From positions 1,426,001 through 1,490,000 of the forward strand of contig NW_002476426.1 in assembly GCF_000189635.1 (NCBI RefSeq): DNA of 64,000 nt, in the 5' to 3' direction. Positions 49,323-62,700 of the stretch are shown one piece after another. The DNA comes from Tetrahymena thermophila SB210. Taxonomy: Eukaryota; Ciliophora; Oligohymenophorea; Hymenostomatida; Tetrahymenidae. Below the pieces are notes generated by a model. That model did no database searches. It was not told the DNA's origin and saw nothing but the letters and a program-made list of their open reading frames with translations. The translations under genes and the position numbers were made by a program. Position 1 is the first letter of the stretch, and each line of letters opens with the position of its first letter.

Positions 49323-52319
49323 ATGACATCTCTTTTAGCTAAAGATTAATAGGATAGCAATAATGTATTTTCATTTTTTAAAATTTGTCTATTTATTTTT
49401 AAAAAATCTTTTCTAATTCATAAGTAGGAGTAAAATAATGAGGCATCATAGCATTTTAAATTTAAAAGTAAAAAATTAACAACAAATTCTCTAATTTATA
49501 AATGTTAAATAATATAATTTATAAGATATTCAGATAGATAGGCAATATACTGAGGATGAAGTAGTAATTAGGCACCAATCAAATTGTAGCTAAACCTAAA
49601 TACCTATTTCTTTAACTCCAATAGTTAAATAAATGAACTTTTTTAGAAAGATTTAAATAAACGAAGAAACTTTTAATGAAAGCGCTTACTTCATTAGCAC
49701 TTGCCAATAAGCTGACGCATTCAAAGTCAATAGCAAAAAAGTTTCAAAAAGTAATTCATTTCATTTTTATATTCAAAAATGTTTTATTGAAAAAGAAATA
49801 AAATTAAAATTCTTAATCTTATGCCTTAATTAATTAATTAAGTAATTAAGTAATGCTTGTTAGTTTGCAAATTAGATTACTTACTGGCTCTCAATATTAA
49901 AGTGAAAAATTAAATTATTTATTTTAATAATAATAATAATAATTTAGGATGCTTAAGTCCTCAAGAAAAACTGAAATAGGTTCTTTATGAGACATCTTCA
50001 AATAGCTAGTTTAAGGAATAATCAATTAAAAAATATACTCGTAGAAAAAGCTGTTAAGGAGGGATATTTGGCGAGCCTTCATCTTAAATTATTATAAGAG
50101 AAAAATAGTTTCCTTTGGGAATAATAGTATAGCACATAGTTACAATCATTGATGAGAATGAAAAGAGGAGATTATAAAAGGAATAGAATGCTTTAAAATA
50201 GCAAAAAAAATCAAATCCAAATATTAAAGCATCAAAAAATCCTTCCTTTAAGCAATATTCTGGAAAATCTATATTTAATTCTCAGACTAGTGGCACAAAT
50301 TTACAATTTACATCATTTTAGAATAATTAATACCATCAATAGTAAAACTTTCAAACTTTATAATAGTAAAGCAGTTTATTACCAAAATTCAGCTTTTTTG
50401 GCGCAGATCTTCATGATAGAAAAAGCATAAATTTAAACCAAATAAATGTTTTCTCTCCTAAATCGCCAAACAATTTTAATAAAGTAAACAATAGTAGTGA
50501 ATTCGTAAATTCATCATAACCCTTACAATAATAGCCACAGCCTATTTAAATGTACTAAGGCAACGAAAGTTTATAAGAAATTAATAAAATCCAATAAAAC
50601 TCTCGGTGCTAAGAAGACGTGAGTGAACCAATTTAAATTAGCAAATTAGAATTTGATACATTAAATTAGCTTAAATCAGAACCAGAAAAAATGAATAATT
50701 AAAGCCTTTGTGATGAAGATGATCAATAGTAAACTTAAAATGGCAAGACAAAAAGGTAAAATTTATAACAACAAGGAAGCGGCTAAAAATATAATGGATA
50801 GGAAAGCCTTTCGTCTCATTCTAGTGTAGATTTAGATGATAATGATGAGGGCTAACTACGTGAAAGTTAAAAGCGTGCTAACAATAACTAATAAACAAAT
50901 TACAAAAAAAATATGATTGAAAGATTTTCTTTTTCAAAAGATTCAAATAGAGAATTAAACAAAACTAATTCAATTAATGAATTTAAAAATATTGGAAATA
51001 ACTAATAATTGAATATCAATTTTGGAAGCAACTCCAAAAGATTCAGTGTTGTTAATACAATAGCTCCTACTTTACAGTAGTAAGTTTTATAAAGATAGCA
51101 TTCTAAAATGCATGGTTAAGCTTAAAATGACCAACTCTAAGCTTTTATGAGCAAATACGGTGAATGCTAAGCAAAAAAAGGTAGCTTTTTAATTACCAAT
51201 GTTAAGAAAATATAAGAAAGCAAATAATTGTAAGATGTTTTACAAGAATATTTAGAGCCAGGATCTACTGATAATCTAAACTATAGTCCTAGTAATCCTA
51301 CTAATAGAACTGAAAATTTGAAAAAAGCTCTTATTAGCGCTACAAATATGATTACCCTATAAAATAAGGTAAAAGGTAACAAATCTTTCCTTATAAACTA
51401 TTACAAATTAATTGGCAAATTAACTATTGATACTAATATATAATATTTATCATAATTTGCTGATGATATTTTAGCTACTCCAGTAGACAGGCATAAGTAG
51501 AAAACCTTAATAATTCGTGCTCCAAAAAAAAGAAAAGTTTACATTTATAACACACCGGAAGACAAAGTAAAGCTCATAAGTTAATTAGATAAGCTACATT
51601 TAAACTAAAAAGTTTAAAAGTACATACATGAGAAATAATGTAATGATTCCAATTAAAATACATCTAAAAGCACTACAACTGGGAGAGAAAGGGCTTAAAC
51701 TAGCTTTAAGTCGTATTTTTTTTAAGATAAAGATTCTGAAATTATTCATAATAAAGTGAAATATACCCCAGAATTAAAACCTAATAAACCAGAAATAAAA
51801 CACTATAGCCCTATAATAAAACCTTATAGCCCAACTAATAACTGTAAATTCTTATTGAGAGATGTATTTAGCCCAACAAACTAGCAGCATTCTTATTAGT
51901 AGGATAACACATCCAAAAATAGAAGCAAAAGTCAAAAGAGTAGCAAAATGGGAGATTGTAGTCTTAAAAAGCTATTAAATCCTGATGATTTCCATTATCA
52001 TGACTCTTCTTCAAAAAATTCTTCAGGTAAAAATTTCTTTAGTCTCAGTCAAAAAAATAGTTTGGCCTTCCTAGATAGAGTTTCTAATAATGCAAGCAGC
52101 AATTCCATGTATTTTACAAAAGCTCCCTTACACCCGTATTTAGGATCTTTAACTCCAAAATGTTAAAATAATCCTAAAGAATCATTACTTTTAACTTCTC
52201 CTAGAAATAATATAAAAAAATATTAAAATATAAACTAAAATAATTTGGAATAAAATCCAATACTAAATAGTTTAAATAAATAACATAAAAAAAACATCTA
52301 AACTCTTTAAAATAGTTGA
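49323..52319 (+). CDS. Ser/Asn/Gln-rich orphan protein
   Basis: Four exons (49323-49364, 49428-49467, 49538-49750, 49948-52319) give 888 residues starting MTSLLAKDQQDSNNEQ. The two short first exons are chosen because frame and GT/AG agree; a simpler alternative is a start at ATG 49438 reading through. A moderately conserved-looking N-terminal block (RQYTEDEVVIRHQ, LTPIVKQMNFFRKIQINEETFNESAYFISTCQQADAF, LSPQEKLKQVL, KSCQGGIFGEPSSQIIIREKQFPLGIIVQHIVTIIDE) leads into about 700 low-complexity residues. Near residues 590-650 lies a less repetitive stretch (FLINYYKLIGKLTIDTN, TLIIRAPKKRKVYIYNTPEDKVKLI). KPxxPEIKHYSPIIKPYSP repeats a SP motif, suggesting phosphorylation sites. No known domain is recognised. 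Confidence 0.7.
49926..49943 (+). repeat. (TAA)6 run at an intron 3' end
   Basis: Six tandem TAA/ATA units immediately upstream of the TTTAG acceptor of the last intron of the orphan gene. Confidence 0.85.
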
Positions 52320-52770
52320 GAATAAATTTAAAGTTATTTAAATTTTATAATAAAATTATTATATTAATTACTTTATTCTTTATTTATTTGCTTGTTTGTT
52401 TTGTATTCAAATAAATTTTTATTTAAAAAAAAAAGAAAACTTTAAAAAAAAATTTAAAATAAAAATAATTAATTAATTTTTTAAATAATTATGATAGCTT
52501 TTATTCTTTATGAAAAATTTTAGTTTAAATATTTTGTAAAGTTTAATTAATAGCTAAAAGAATCTAGCTAGAAATAGTTTTTAACTAGATTTTTTGTAGA
52601 TTGTCTGATTTGTCAATATTTATCTAAATTTGGTCTATATTTGACGGCACATATCTTTAGTAAACAATTCTAGAAATCTAAGTTAAGCAAACAAAAGCCA
52701 ATTAATTTATCAAGGAATATTTTAGTTATTTTTAATTAAAATAAATTAGTAAAATTTTACAAATAAAAAT
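52320..52770. other. Intergenic, AT-rich
   Basis: About 450 bases between two plus-strand genes; nothing recognised. Confidence 0.5.
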
Positions 52771-54165
52771 ATGAAAAGCCTCTCTAAAGTTCTCTTCTTA
52801 TCTAGCTAAATGACTAATTTCAGCTAATCTTCCAGGTTAGGTCTGAAATTCGCCAGCAAGCAAAGCGTTTTTTAATTTAGAAGCTTTCATTTCAACAGCA
52901 TTTCCAGATTTAGTAGCAATTTAGGTGAAAGGGATCTTAAGAATTTAACTTAAATTTTAAATTAACATAAGGAGAGATAAGCTGTAGAGTAATTGTATGA
53001 AATAGAAAGCAAAACCAATACAATTAGATTGAATTTACAGAATATAGATATTTCTCTAAAATAAGAGTTTCATAAAAGATTGGTTGATTACTATTTGAAG
53101 CAAAGAGATCTCTAAACTGAACAAGTTGAAAAGAACAGATGCAGTGCTCTAGCTCTATAAGAATTAACTGAGCTTTATTACACATATGAAGAATTAGAAT
53201 TCAAAAATGAAATGATGAGCACCCTTAATAATCTTGTTGAATTCTTTGATTAATTTAAGGACAATCTCCTATTTAAATCGGCTTAAACTGAATTTGATAA
53301 TTACATTATGATTTACCAAATTTTTACTTCCCACTAAAAAGATAGCCAATCATTTGAAGTATTTAAAAGACTTTAGGAGAATTGCTCATAGGAAGTAAAG
53401 CAAGCAAACTATGAAAAATACATTGATAGCCAATGCGAAAGAGTTTCATTGAGCCAGTTAGCTAGAAACCATGACTAAGTTTTTGATCATTTAGATATTC
53501 TATTTAGCGAAACTGATAAGCTCTTAATTCCTACAGAAAACTAAAAATTACTAAATAAGCTTAACTAATATTTCTTAAGGGGTATTTTACTAAGTACTTA
53601 ATTTGATAGACCTGAAAAATAATTGGAATATTAAAATACTTAGAAAAAGTTTGTTGAAAAGTACAACTATTAGCAATCTTAAATTGAAAAGATCACTCTT
53701 TAAATAAAAGATATTTCTGAGAAAAATCCTAATTATTTAAAGATAAAAGGAGAACAAGTTATTTAATTTGTAGAAACTCACAAATTAGAGTTTTCTAAAA
53801 ATATATAAGATGTTTGTCTGTATCAACTGTTCAATTAAGTAGTCTCTCTTAACTTATTTGAGTATTTCTACATGCTAGTTAAATTTGAGGCTAATTATAG
53901 AGAAGAAATAGATGAATTTCCAATTCTTCTGAATGAATCTCCTAATGATTTGGTAGATGACTTTGAAGAAGTTATTTTCATCAATATTTAAACAATATTA
54001 GAAATTCGTAAATTGATTCTTCTTTTTACTAGAGAAGTAGTTGAAATGCAGATAAATGATCCATATCCTAAGCTCGAAATATCAAGCTGGTTACCTAAAA
54101 TAAAACCTATTTACCAATAAAAAATAAAAGAATTATTTAAAAGCATGAATGAATAGTATATTTGA
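52771..54165 (+). CDS. Orphan protein with mitochondrial-type leader
   Basis: A single exon of 464 residues from ATG 52771 to TGA 54163-54165. The first roughly 50 residues (starting MKSLSKVLFLSSQMTNFSQ) contain many Ser, Phe, Arg and Lys and no acidic residue until about position 53, the signature of a mitochondrial presequence. The rest is predicted largely alpha-helical, with acidic and aromatic residues spread through it: LALQELTELYYTYEELEFKNEM, LARNHDQVFDHLDILFSETDKLL, LFNQVVSLNLFEYFYMLVKFEANYREEIDEF and EISSWLPKIKPIYQQKIKELF. No domain is recognised. The pattern of helix pairs could be a solenoid such as divergent TPR/PPR, but I see no convincing repeat register. Mitochondrial import is inferred only. 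Confidence 0.75.
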
Positions 54166-55888
54166 AACTATTTATTTCTGAATTCTAGTTTTATTTGTAT
54201 TTTTTTAATTTAAGTAATTTATATTTGTATTTTAATCTATTCTTTTAAAAATAAATAATTTCATTATTTAATTACTTTTTTTATTTTCAAGCCTATTAGC
54301 TGTATTCGCTTATTTAGAAATTCCATAGAATATAAGAAAGATAGGATTGTTAAAAGAAAATACTAACTTGAAAATAATATTTTCACAAAAAACATATTCC
54401 ATTTGAGTAATTAAAATTAAAATAAAAAAAGAAAATTAAACAAAAATAGCTTTTATTATTCTAAAAAAGGAAAATAATTTATAATTTAATGTTGATCATT
54501 CAATTAAAGTTTGAGTTTGTGATAAATTTATAAAATCAAATATAAAAAATTTCATAATTTTAAAGTCTAAAATTAATTTAAAACTAATTAATCATTTTAA
54601 TCTAAGAAACATTTTTATTTAAATTAAAAATAATAATATTATTAATTTATTATTTAATTTTCTAAATTACAAAACATTTTTTACTTCAATTTTCTGTAAT
54701 TATTAAATATTTTTAAAGAAAAAAGATATGATCTTACTTACATGATCAATAAGTAAATTAAAAAAAACTAATATACTTTTTATTCTATGAAGTATTTTAC
54801 ATCAAAACATTAAAACATTGTTAAAATTCTATTTAATTATTTTAAAATATTAAAATATTAAAATTATTTAATTTTTTTTAACTTCAAAATAAAAAGATTT
54901 TTTCTATTTTGTATAGAAATAATATACATTTAGATTAATTTAATGAAAAATCTATCAAAAATTGAATTTAGGTTTTTATTTTATCAAAAAAATCATTCTA
55001 GTATTAAAATTATTATCATTATATTTTCTATTTTTTTAGAATTTTTATTTTGATTCTGTTTGATTCTGTAAAAAAGGATTATTAAAAGAAGAAATATTCT
55101 TGAACTTTCTCTATTTAATGATTATAATATTAGTTATTCTTTTTCTTTCTAATTCTGATTTTATAATAATATAATATTGAGGAGTTAAGCAACTAATTAT
55201 ATGCTCATTTGATTTTAGCGCTGTTAGTGATATTAATTTAAATTTATGATCTAATTAGAAATAATTAGAATATTCGGCATATGTATTAGTTTTTAAATTG
55301 TTTTGTTCTTTTAAAAATATTTAAAACAAATAAAGAAAATATTTTTTTTCTAGTTTTATATAATATTTTAAGTGTCTCTTTAATTAAAATAGAAAAATAA
55401 AGTAAGAGCTAATGTTCTTTTAACATTTTTAATTTTAAATTAAATTAATTACACGTAACTATGCTAAGATTTTTGTTTTTTTATGATAGTTGTGTGAATT
55501 TATAATTTTTTTGTAATAATATAGTAGAAAATTGAATGGTGGTTAGTTAATAATTTTTTTTACATTTTAATTTTTAAGAAACATTTTCAAAATTATCATT
55601 TGATTGTAGTTAGTTAGTTATCTTGCTTATTTGATTTTAAGTAAAATAGATAGAAGAAGAAAACAATTTCTTGCAAAATAGAAGATTAAATTTTTAAGGT
55701 GTTAACTTTTCTTTACTTTTTGCTTTGATATAAAAACTTTAAATACAAAATTTACATAATTTAGTAATTTTTTTATTCAAAAAAATATTAAAAAACATAG
55801 AAAAATAATCTGAAATTAATAAATTCCCTTAAGGCATCATACTGATAAGCTAGCTAATTAGGAATTTCAGGATAGAAAAATAAAAACA
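54166..55888. other. Intergenic, very AT-rich
   Basis: About 1.7 kb between two plus-strand genes. TGA is frequent and no gene or RNA is seen; it presumably contains the kinase promoter. An in-frame TGA at 55811 lies ahead of the kinase start and supports that start. Confidence 0.5.
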
Positions 55889-58733
55889 ATGTAGCTTAAT
55901 AATGGTAGTATCGCATTTGATAATCAATAGCTGAATTCTTAAACTTAGCGAGTAGAAGAAAATTAAGGAAGTTTATTATCAAATTTATTGAGTATAATTT
56001 TTAGCGAATAAAATTTAATTGCATTGGTAATATTTTTAATTGGCTACTTTGTTGGAAGAAGAAAGAGAAATAAGCCTTTAAAAAATGATGAAGTTTAAAT
56101 TTAAAATGAAGAATTATAAAATAAAATATTTAATAGCGACTCATCATAACAAGGAGTTACATCTACAAAATAAACATTTAATATTGAGTAAAATAGATCA
56201 GATTTTACAGGTCTGAACTTTGATTAAAATTCTTTTTCATAAAGAGGCGTTATAGAATCTAGAAAATATTCAAACTAGAGTGGAGGAAATTACAATGAAG
56301 ATATTTCTTCTGCAAATTCTGATATTTCTTTTTAGAATAATGAAAATTAAGTGAAAAATACACATAAAAATAGCTATTTAGAAGATCATTTTGAAGACAA
56401 TAATTTATCTTCTTAGGGAAAAAGTGCAGTGAAAAATGAAAGTCAAGTTTCAAATGAAAATTCAAAATAGCTGATATAGTAAAGCTAGCAAATAAAGTTT
56501 GGATCAGATAATTAAAGCAGTGAAAATTAATATAAACATTATTAAGGTGAATTAGCATTAGTTCCTTTTAAATAAAATGGAAACTCAAATTACTACAATA
56601 ACAATATCCACAATATGTAAAATTAGTTAATGATTGATAATGGTAGTTGCAGTGATAACAAGAGCTCAAGTCAAGCCTAGTAACCTTTACAAAGAAAGTT
56701 GCTTAATGATATAGGAAGTGCTTTGGTCAAAAAAAAAGCTAGACATAATAAAATGTATGGTTTAAGTGAAGAAAGTGAGGAAGAATTACTTTTTGAGTAG
56801 TGTACCTTTAAGAATCCGCCATTGAGAAAGAAGGCAGATTTTAAAATTGAATTCGAGTAAGATGATGCTAAGGGAGTATATAGAAAGATAGAAACACACT
56901 AAGTTATTACTGACTATGTATAAACTAAAGAAATTCATAAAGAAATAGAAGAGATTAAGTAGACTTTCTCATCATAATTCTAAATTAAAGAGAATCAAAA
57001 TGTAAACGGCTTTAAGATGTCTCTTGTGAAATAAAATTTATAAGTTATTCCCATGTTGGAAAAAATGAAAAGCTAAAGTATTTCAGAAATAAATAACCTA
57101 AACGATAGCGCTTAGCGTGGACAATTTAATTCTTATGAGAAGGAACAGCAACTTGCTTTATATATGAAATCACCTTTTGAAGTTGAAACAAGAATTTCAC
57201 CCCTTTATGAACAAAGTCATATCAAACAATATTTAGATAATGGCAAATTCAACAAATTCTTTAGAGTAATAGATGAATTAGGAAGAGGAGGTTTCGGAAG
57301 AGTTTATAAGGTGCAAAGTATGGTTGAAGAAAAAATCTATGCAATAAAAAAAATAGCTGTTCCCTATGATGGATTTTCAAATCCAAAAGAGCATAAGTAT
57401 TTCAGAGAAGTAAAGAGTATTATGAGTCTTAATCACATCAACATTGTTAGGTAATTTGATATTTTCATTCTATATTTTAGTAAATAAAACTAACTTTGAG
57501 ACAACGATTATATAAAATATTAATTCTTTTAAATTTCTTAAATTTTTTAATAAGTTTGAAAATATTTTTTTTTAAATTAATTTTAGATATCACACAAGCT
57601 GGTGGGAAAATTGTGATGACGAAATGGTAAATTAAGTCAACGAATTCTTATAGACAAATAATAATTTATACTCTGATGACAATAGTCCTTCTGTTTCTGA
57701 AGCTTATTAAAAAAATAAAAGTGACTACAACAGATCTTATGCACTCTCAAAACAAACTAACCAGACTCAGTCTTATGTTTTAAGCTACAATAATGATAAT
57801 CTTTCTTGTATAGAATGGGAATAGTCAGAAAATGAAAATCAAAACCCTAATATTTCTAACAATGATGGGATAAAAAAGAAATTAGATGACTCTCAAACAA
57901 TAAATGAATATCGTGAATAAAATAAAAGTCATAAGACTTTTAATTTTACAAAAGAACCTTCTTAATTGCTAACCTTATACATACAAGTATTTTTATACAG
58001 TATATTTAAATTAAATTTAAAAAAAATAATTTTATTATAAAAGCTTGAATATTGCTCAGGAAAAACTTTAAGAAATTACCTTGATGAATAAACTCATGGA
58101 TTAGACAGCAAAGAAGCCTTCCAAATATTTTCTTAAATGTTAGAAGGTGTAAATTATCTTCATAAAAACTAAATTATTCATAGAGATCTTAAGTAAATAA
58201 TTTATTTATTGCTTTACTTTTAATTTAAATAATAAAAAATATAAAATAGACCTTCTAATATTCTGTTTGAAAACAAAATTGCAAAAATTGCAGATTTCGG
58301 TTTGTCGATTTAATAGGAATTAGGACTTATTAATGCTAACTAAGAATTACCATCATAAAAAAATATTGATGGACAAGATATATCAGTTGCTCACACAGGA
58401 AACGTAGGAACTCCATTTTATATGCCACCTGAATAGCAAGATAAATCAGGAAAATACAATGAAAAGATCGATGTGTATTCTCTTGGTATCATTTTGTTAG
58501 AAATAATTCATAAAATGGATACATACCATGAAAAGCTTGAAATAGTGAAAAAGTTAAAAGGTTCCTAGGAATTGCCTAAAAATTTGCAAAAAACTTAAAA
58601 GTATGCATGTGAGCTTATTATTTAAATGACAAGCTTAAAACCATAAAACAGACCATCAATAGAATAAATTTTGCAAGGAAAAACTTATATGTAATGGAAA
58701 AAAAAAGCTTTGAACTTGGATAAGGTTTATTGA
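55889..58733 (+). CDS. PEK-family (eIF2alpha kinase-like) protein kinase with N-terminal membrane anchor
   Basis: Four exons (55889-57450, 57587-57986, 58044-58192, 58250-58733) give 864 residues. A single hydrophobic segment lies close to the N-terminus (about 29-57: LLSNLLSIIF, LIALVIFLIGYFVG) and is followed by RRKRNK. About 390 low-complexity residues lead to the kinase domain: GRGGFGRVY (about 464), the VAIK-type lysine in AIKKI (about 487), then YHTSWWE, the eIF2alpha-kinase hallmark after the helix C region. A long hydrophilic insert of about 105 residues follows, typical of the family, then LYIQLEYCSGKTLRNYL, IIHRDLKPSNILF, KIADFGLS, a GTPFYMPPEQ activation segment and IDVYSLGIILLE. 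It likely phosphorylates eIF2alpha Ser51 under stress. Only about 28 residues precede the membrane segment, so there is no PERK-like luminal sensor. Confidence 0.88.
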
Positions 58734-59722
58734 TCTTCCTTCTTACTTACATGCATACATAGATACATAAATAAATAAATACATTCAACCAACCAAAAAT
58801 AAAAATAATTTAAATAAATTAAAAATACAACTTAACCAAAAAAACTAACTTCTATAATTAAAATAATAACATTCTTTATTTATCATTATTTTCAATTCAA
58901 ATTCTATATTACATACTCAGTATTTGTATTTATTTTTTATTTATTTTCAGCTTACCTTCATTAATCCAAGTTACATTTTTTATATGAGTATGTTGATAAA
59001 AAGTATTTTGTTGTATTTCTTACTTTTTAATAAATTTAAATCGTTCATTTTTACTTAAATTTTATTAATTTTAACTATTTATTTTTACTTTTTAATTTTA
59101 AAAATTTTGAAAACTTGAAAAAAATATAAATTTTTGGTTTTTAAATTGTAAAGGGTTTTTTTTATTTTTATTTATAAATGAATATTGTCTTAAATATTAA
59201 TAAATTAATCAAAGCATTTTGGTTGATTAGAAATTCTGAAAAAGTTCGAGAATTTTATGTGTTTTAATATTTTAAAACAAAATTAATAAAGAAATATTAA
59301 TATTTAAAATTTAAATAAATTTTAATTAGGAAAAAGAATTTAAAGCTTTTATACATTAATAAATATAACAATCAGATAATATTCTTATCAACTTACAAAC
59401 TTATTTAATATTTTTTAGATATACCTTATTTTTAAAAGATTTAAAATAATAAATAAATAAATATTTTTTATCAAAATGTTTAACTATTTTTCTTTTTATG
59501 AAATACTTGAATTAATTAAAAAGCTCTTTGAATTTAAATCAATAGGTAAATAAACAATTTAAAATAATTTGATTTTACTAATATAATTTAGTATTTTTAC
59601 ATATAAAGGAATAATACTGGTAGATAGATAGATATAGCAAAATTATAGAGTTACTCAAAATATTTACATTTAATTATTAATATATATTTTATACAAATTA
59701 TATTTTACTTACAACTTGATTA
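58734..59722. other. Convergent intergenic, very AT-rich
   Basis: About 1 kb between the stop of the kinase (+) and the stop of the large Gln/Asn-rich gene (-). Short TAGA tandem units lie near 59620; otherwise nothing recognised. Confidence 0.5.
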
Positions 59723-62700
59723 TCAAATCAAACTGTTTATTTGATTATTCCACTTTTAGAATTTTTCAAATCTTTGAGAAGATTACAGTTGTTATTACTG
59801 TTGTTGATGATGATAATATTGCTATTGTTATTATTATTTTAATTAAATACTCTGTTGCATACTTAATTCGTTGTTGATGTTGTTGTTATTGTTGTTGTTG
59901 TTTTACTTAGAAAATTCATTTATTTGGTTTGCTTGGATTGAAAAAGCAACCTATTTTTATGAATTTCTATTTTCTATGTTTCCAAAATTGATGTTCTCGT
60001 TATGGTTGTTTACATTAATTTGCTGAGTAGAAATCAAAATCTACTGTTGTGAAGATCCTTATAATGATTACCTCATTTCGTTTGTCGATCTCGGAGGCTT
60101 TTTAAACTTATTCTAATCTATCAAGGATGAACTTAGTTAAGGATTTTACTAATTATTTTAATCCATTTAAGTAATCTAAGAATTTAAAGAATAGGAATGC
60201 TCTCTTTTTATTTTTTATTGGATATTTTAGTTACTATTTATTTAATTGTTTTGAGTTATTGAGTGTGTACTGCCTTAACATGAGCTTTACTTATTTTTAT
60301 TGAGATTTAAATTTTAAATCAACTTATTATTTGAATTAATTTTATTATTGATTGAAGCTACGTCTATGTTATTTTACATTTATTTTCTACCATTTAATTA
60401 ATTTTAGTAAATATATTCTCCTAAAAGTTATTTATTTTCTTAAACCAGCTCATTATTAGTGTATGAAGGTACTGAGTTATATTCGTTTAGTTCGTCATGG
60501 ATAATTTAATTTCCTTTTTAATTTCTGCTTGGAGAAGTTGAAACTCTTTCACCAACTTAAAAGTTTAACTTAATTTAATTTTGATTAAAATTATTTAGCT
60601 ATTTATTATTTTATAAGTTTAACACAGTGTTTTCTTGCAATTTAGTTGAGTAGTTTTTATTTAAGTTATTTTATTATGTGTTTTCAAATTTTTGTTGCAA
60701 ATTCTCTTTATTAGAGTAATTATTATGCAATCTTGAGTTTTATGAGTAAACTTCTTTGCTTGTTTATGATGAACTGTTTCTTGCTTTTTCGTTAAAAGTG
60801 GTATATTGAGGATTTTTGCTACTGTGATCACCTGTCCTCGATCTTACATTGCTTTAAGGATCATTTTTTTCATAATAATTATTTTATTAATGTATTTGTT
60901 ACTTTTGTTGTTACTATTAATATTAGTTTTGCTAATTCTTTTAATTAACACTTATTAAACTTTTTTATGAATTATTATTGCTAGCTACTTAGCTGTTACT
61001 TGCATGAGACTCATAGTGTCTGCTATTGCATGATGTTGAAATTTAACTTCTGTTACCTAATTAGCTAATTGATTCATTACAATTAAAACCAAAAGAAGTA
61101 CTAGAATTAGTGTTATTTTCTATTTATTTTTGGCTTTTAGATTACTTAAATGAAGACTCAAGTGGATTATATTATTAATTAACTAGGATAGGATTGCTTG
61201 AATTAGTATTATTGATTGTTTCAGTGTACTTTCTATCTTCTAATGCTTAAATTTTGTATTAAGCGATAGCTGAATTTAATGTCATCGGCTAAGGTAAATT
61301 TGTAGGCTTTTACTGATTTTGTTAGTAGTTTTTATAATTATCATAGCTGTATCGAACTTGTTAATTTTTAAGCTTATCTTAATTTCCCTGCAAGCTATTT
61401 TAGAATCTATTCTAGTTTTAATCTGCTCCAATCATTTAATTTCCTTGGAAAGAAGATCTAGGATGACTAAATATTTATTAGCCCTGCATTTCTTAACTAC
61501 TTATTATGTCTTATTAAGTACTTTTTGTTAAAAATTATTGGGACTCCTCTGTTAAGTTATATGGTTATGAAGAGATCATATGATCTAAATTTAAAGCAGT
61601 TTTTTAGCCATAAAATTAGTTTTAATTACATGTGTCGTTCTATGAAAATGAACGAATTCGTTTATCATTTTAATTTGATAGGTTGGACGATTTCTAATCT
61701 TGAGAATTATTTCCAGATTAAATAAATTATTAAACATATTATGTAGAAGAGGAAGAAGAAGAGGAAGTTGTTTAATTTGGTTATAAATTACTTTCATATT
61801 TGTTATTATACTCTGAGTTAGCTACTTTGTTATTTCTAGCACAATTCTAATTGAACTAACTAGTATTACCTGTAAAGCTTTTGTTTGAAGTTTATAGGTA
61901 GCTATTTGATTAATCATAAGAGTAAAATTTTATTTATTCTTTCAACTATAAATTTTCTTAAATAAGATAATGAATTTCTTATTATTTAGCTTCAAGCTAG
62001 CTGCTTGTGTCAGAAATTTATTGCTATATTACTTAGAATTATTCATTTCTCTCATTTAAGATGCCATTTTTTTAATCAATTTGTTATTGCAACTTATGAA
62101 TTGCTTCGTTTTTTGCAGTATAATTCACTCTTTACTGCTAATATATTTCTTAATTTTTTGCTTTGATTTATTCTTTCAGTTTTTTCTTTTTCTATTTTAG
62201 CTCTTCTTTTTCTTCAAAAAGTTTATTTATTTGCATGTCTTTGTTTTCTATTTACTATTACTTTGACTTTACCTCATCTTTGTAATAAATTAACTTTTCT
62301 TCAAGTCGAAGGATATTAGCTTGTTGTTGGTCAATAATTTCTTAATACTTATAATTTTATATATCAATGTTCTTTAAATCTTTATTTAATTTGATAACTT
62401 CTCTCTTCAGATACTCTATTTCTTTTATGTAATTGATTTCTTAATTGCTGCTTTCATTAGATACTTGCGAATTCCTGTTTTACATTTATATTTAGTTTGT
62501 TTCATTTTGCTAATTTAAATGAAGCAAAGAATTTTTGCTATTTTAGTTATCTAAGCAAATTTTATTGATTTGTTGCTGTTAAGCTTTAGACAAGGCTTAG
62601 CATGGAATTTAGTTTTCATTTTAGCAATTCTTTTTTACTTTATTTAATTAAGATGTTCCATTTTATAATTATTAATTGTAGGAATTTTCATGAATGTTTA

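Noticed and set aside
49438-49750. Alternative start at ATG 49438 for the Ser/Asn/Gln-rich orphan
   Set aside because: Open in frame, but the upstream two-exon model (49323-49364, 49428-49467) gives GT/AG joins in matching phase and a more protein-like N-terminus; kept only as an alternative.
61319-61797. Overlapping small ORFs on both strands
   Set aside because: They are shadows of the Gln/Asn-rich minus-strand gene, whose frame is open over more than 4 kb.
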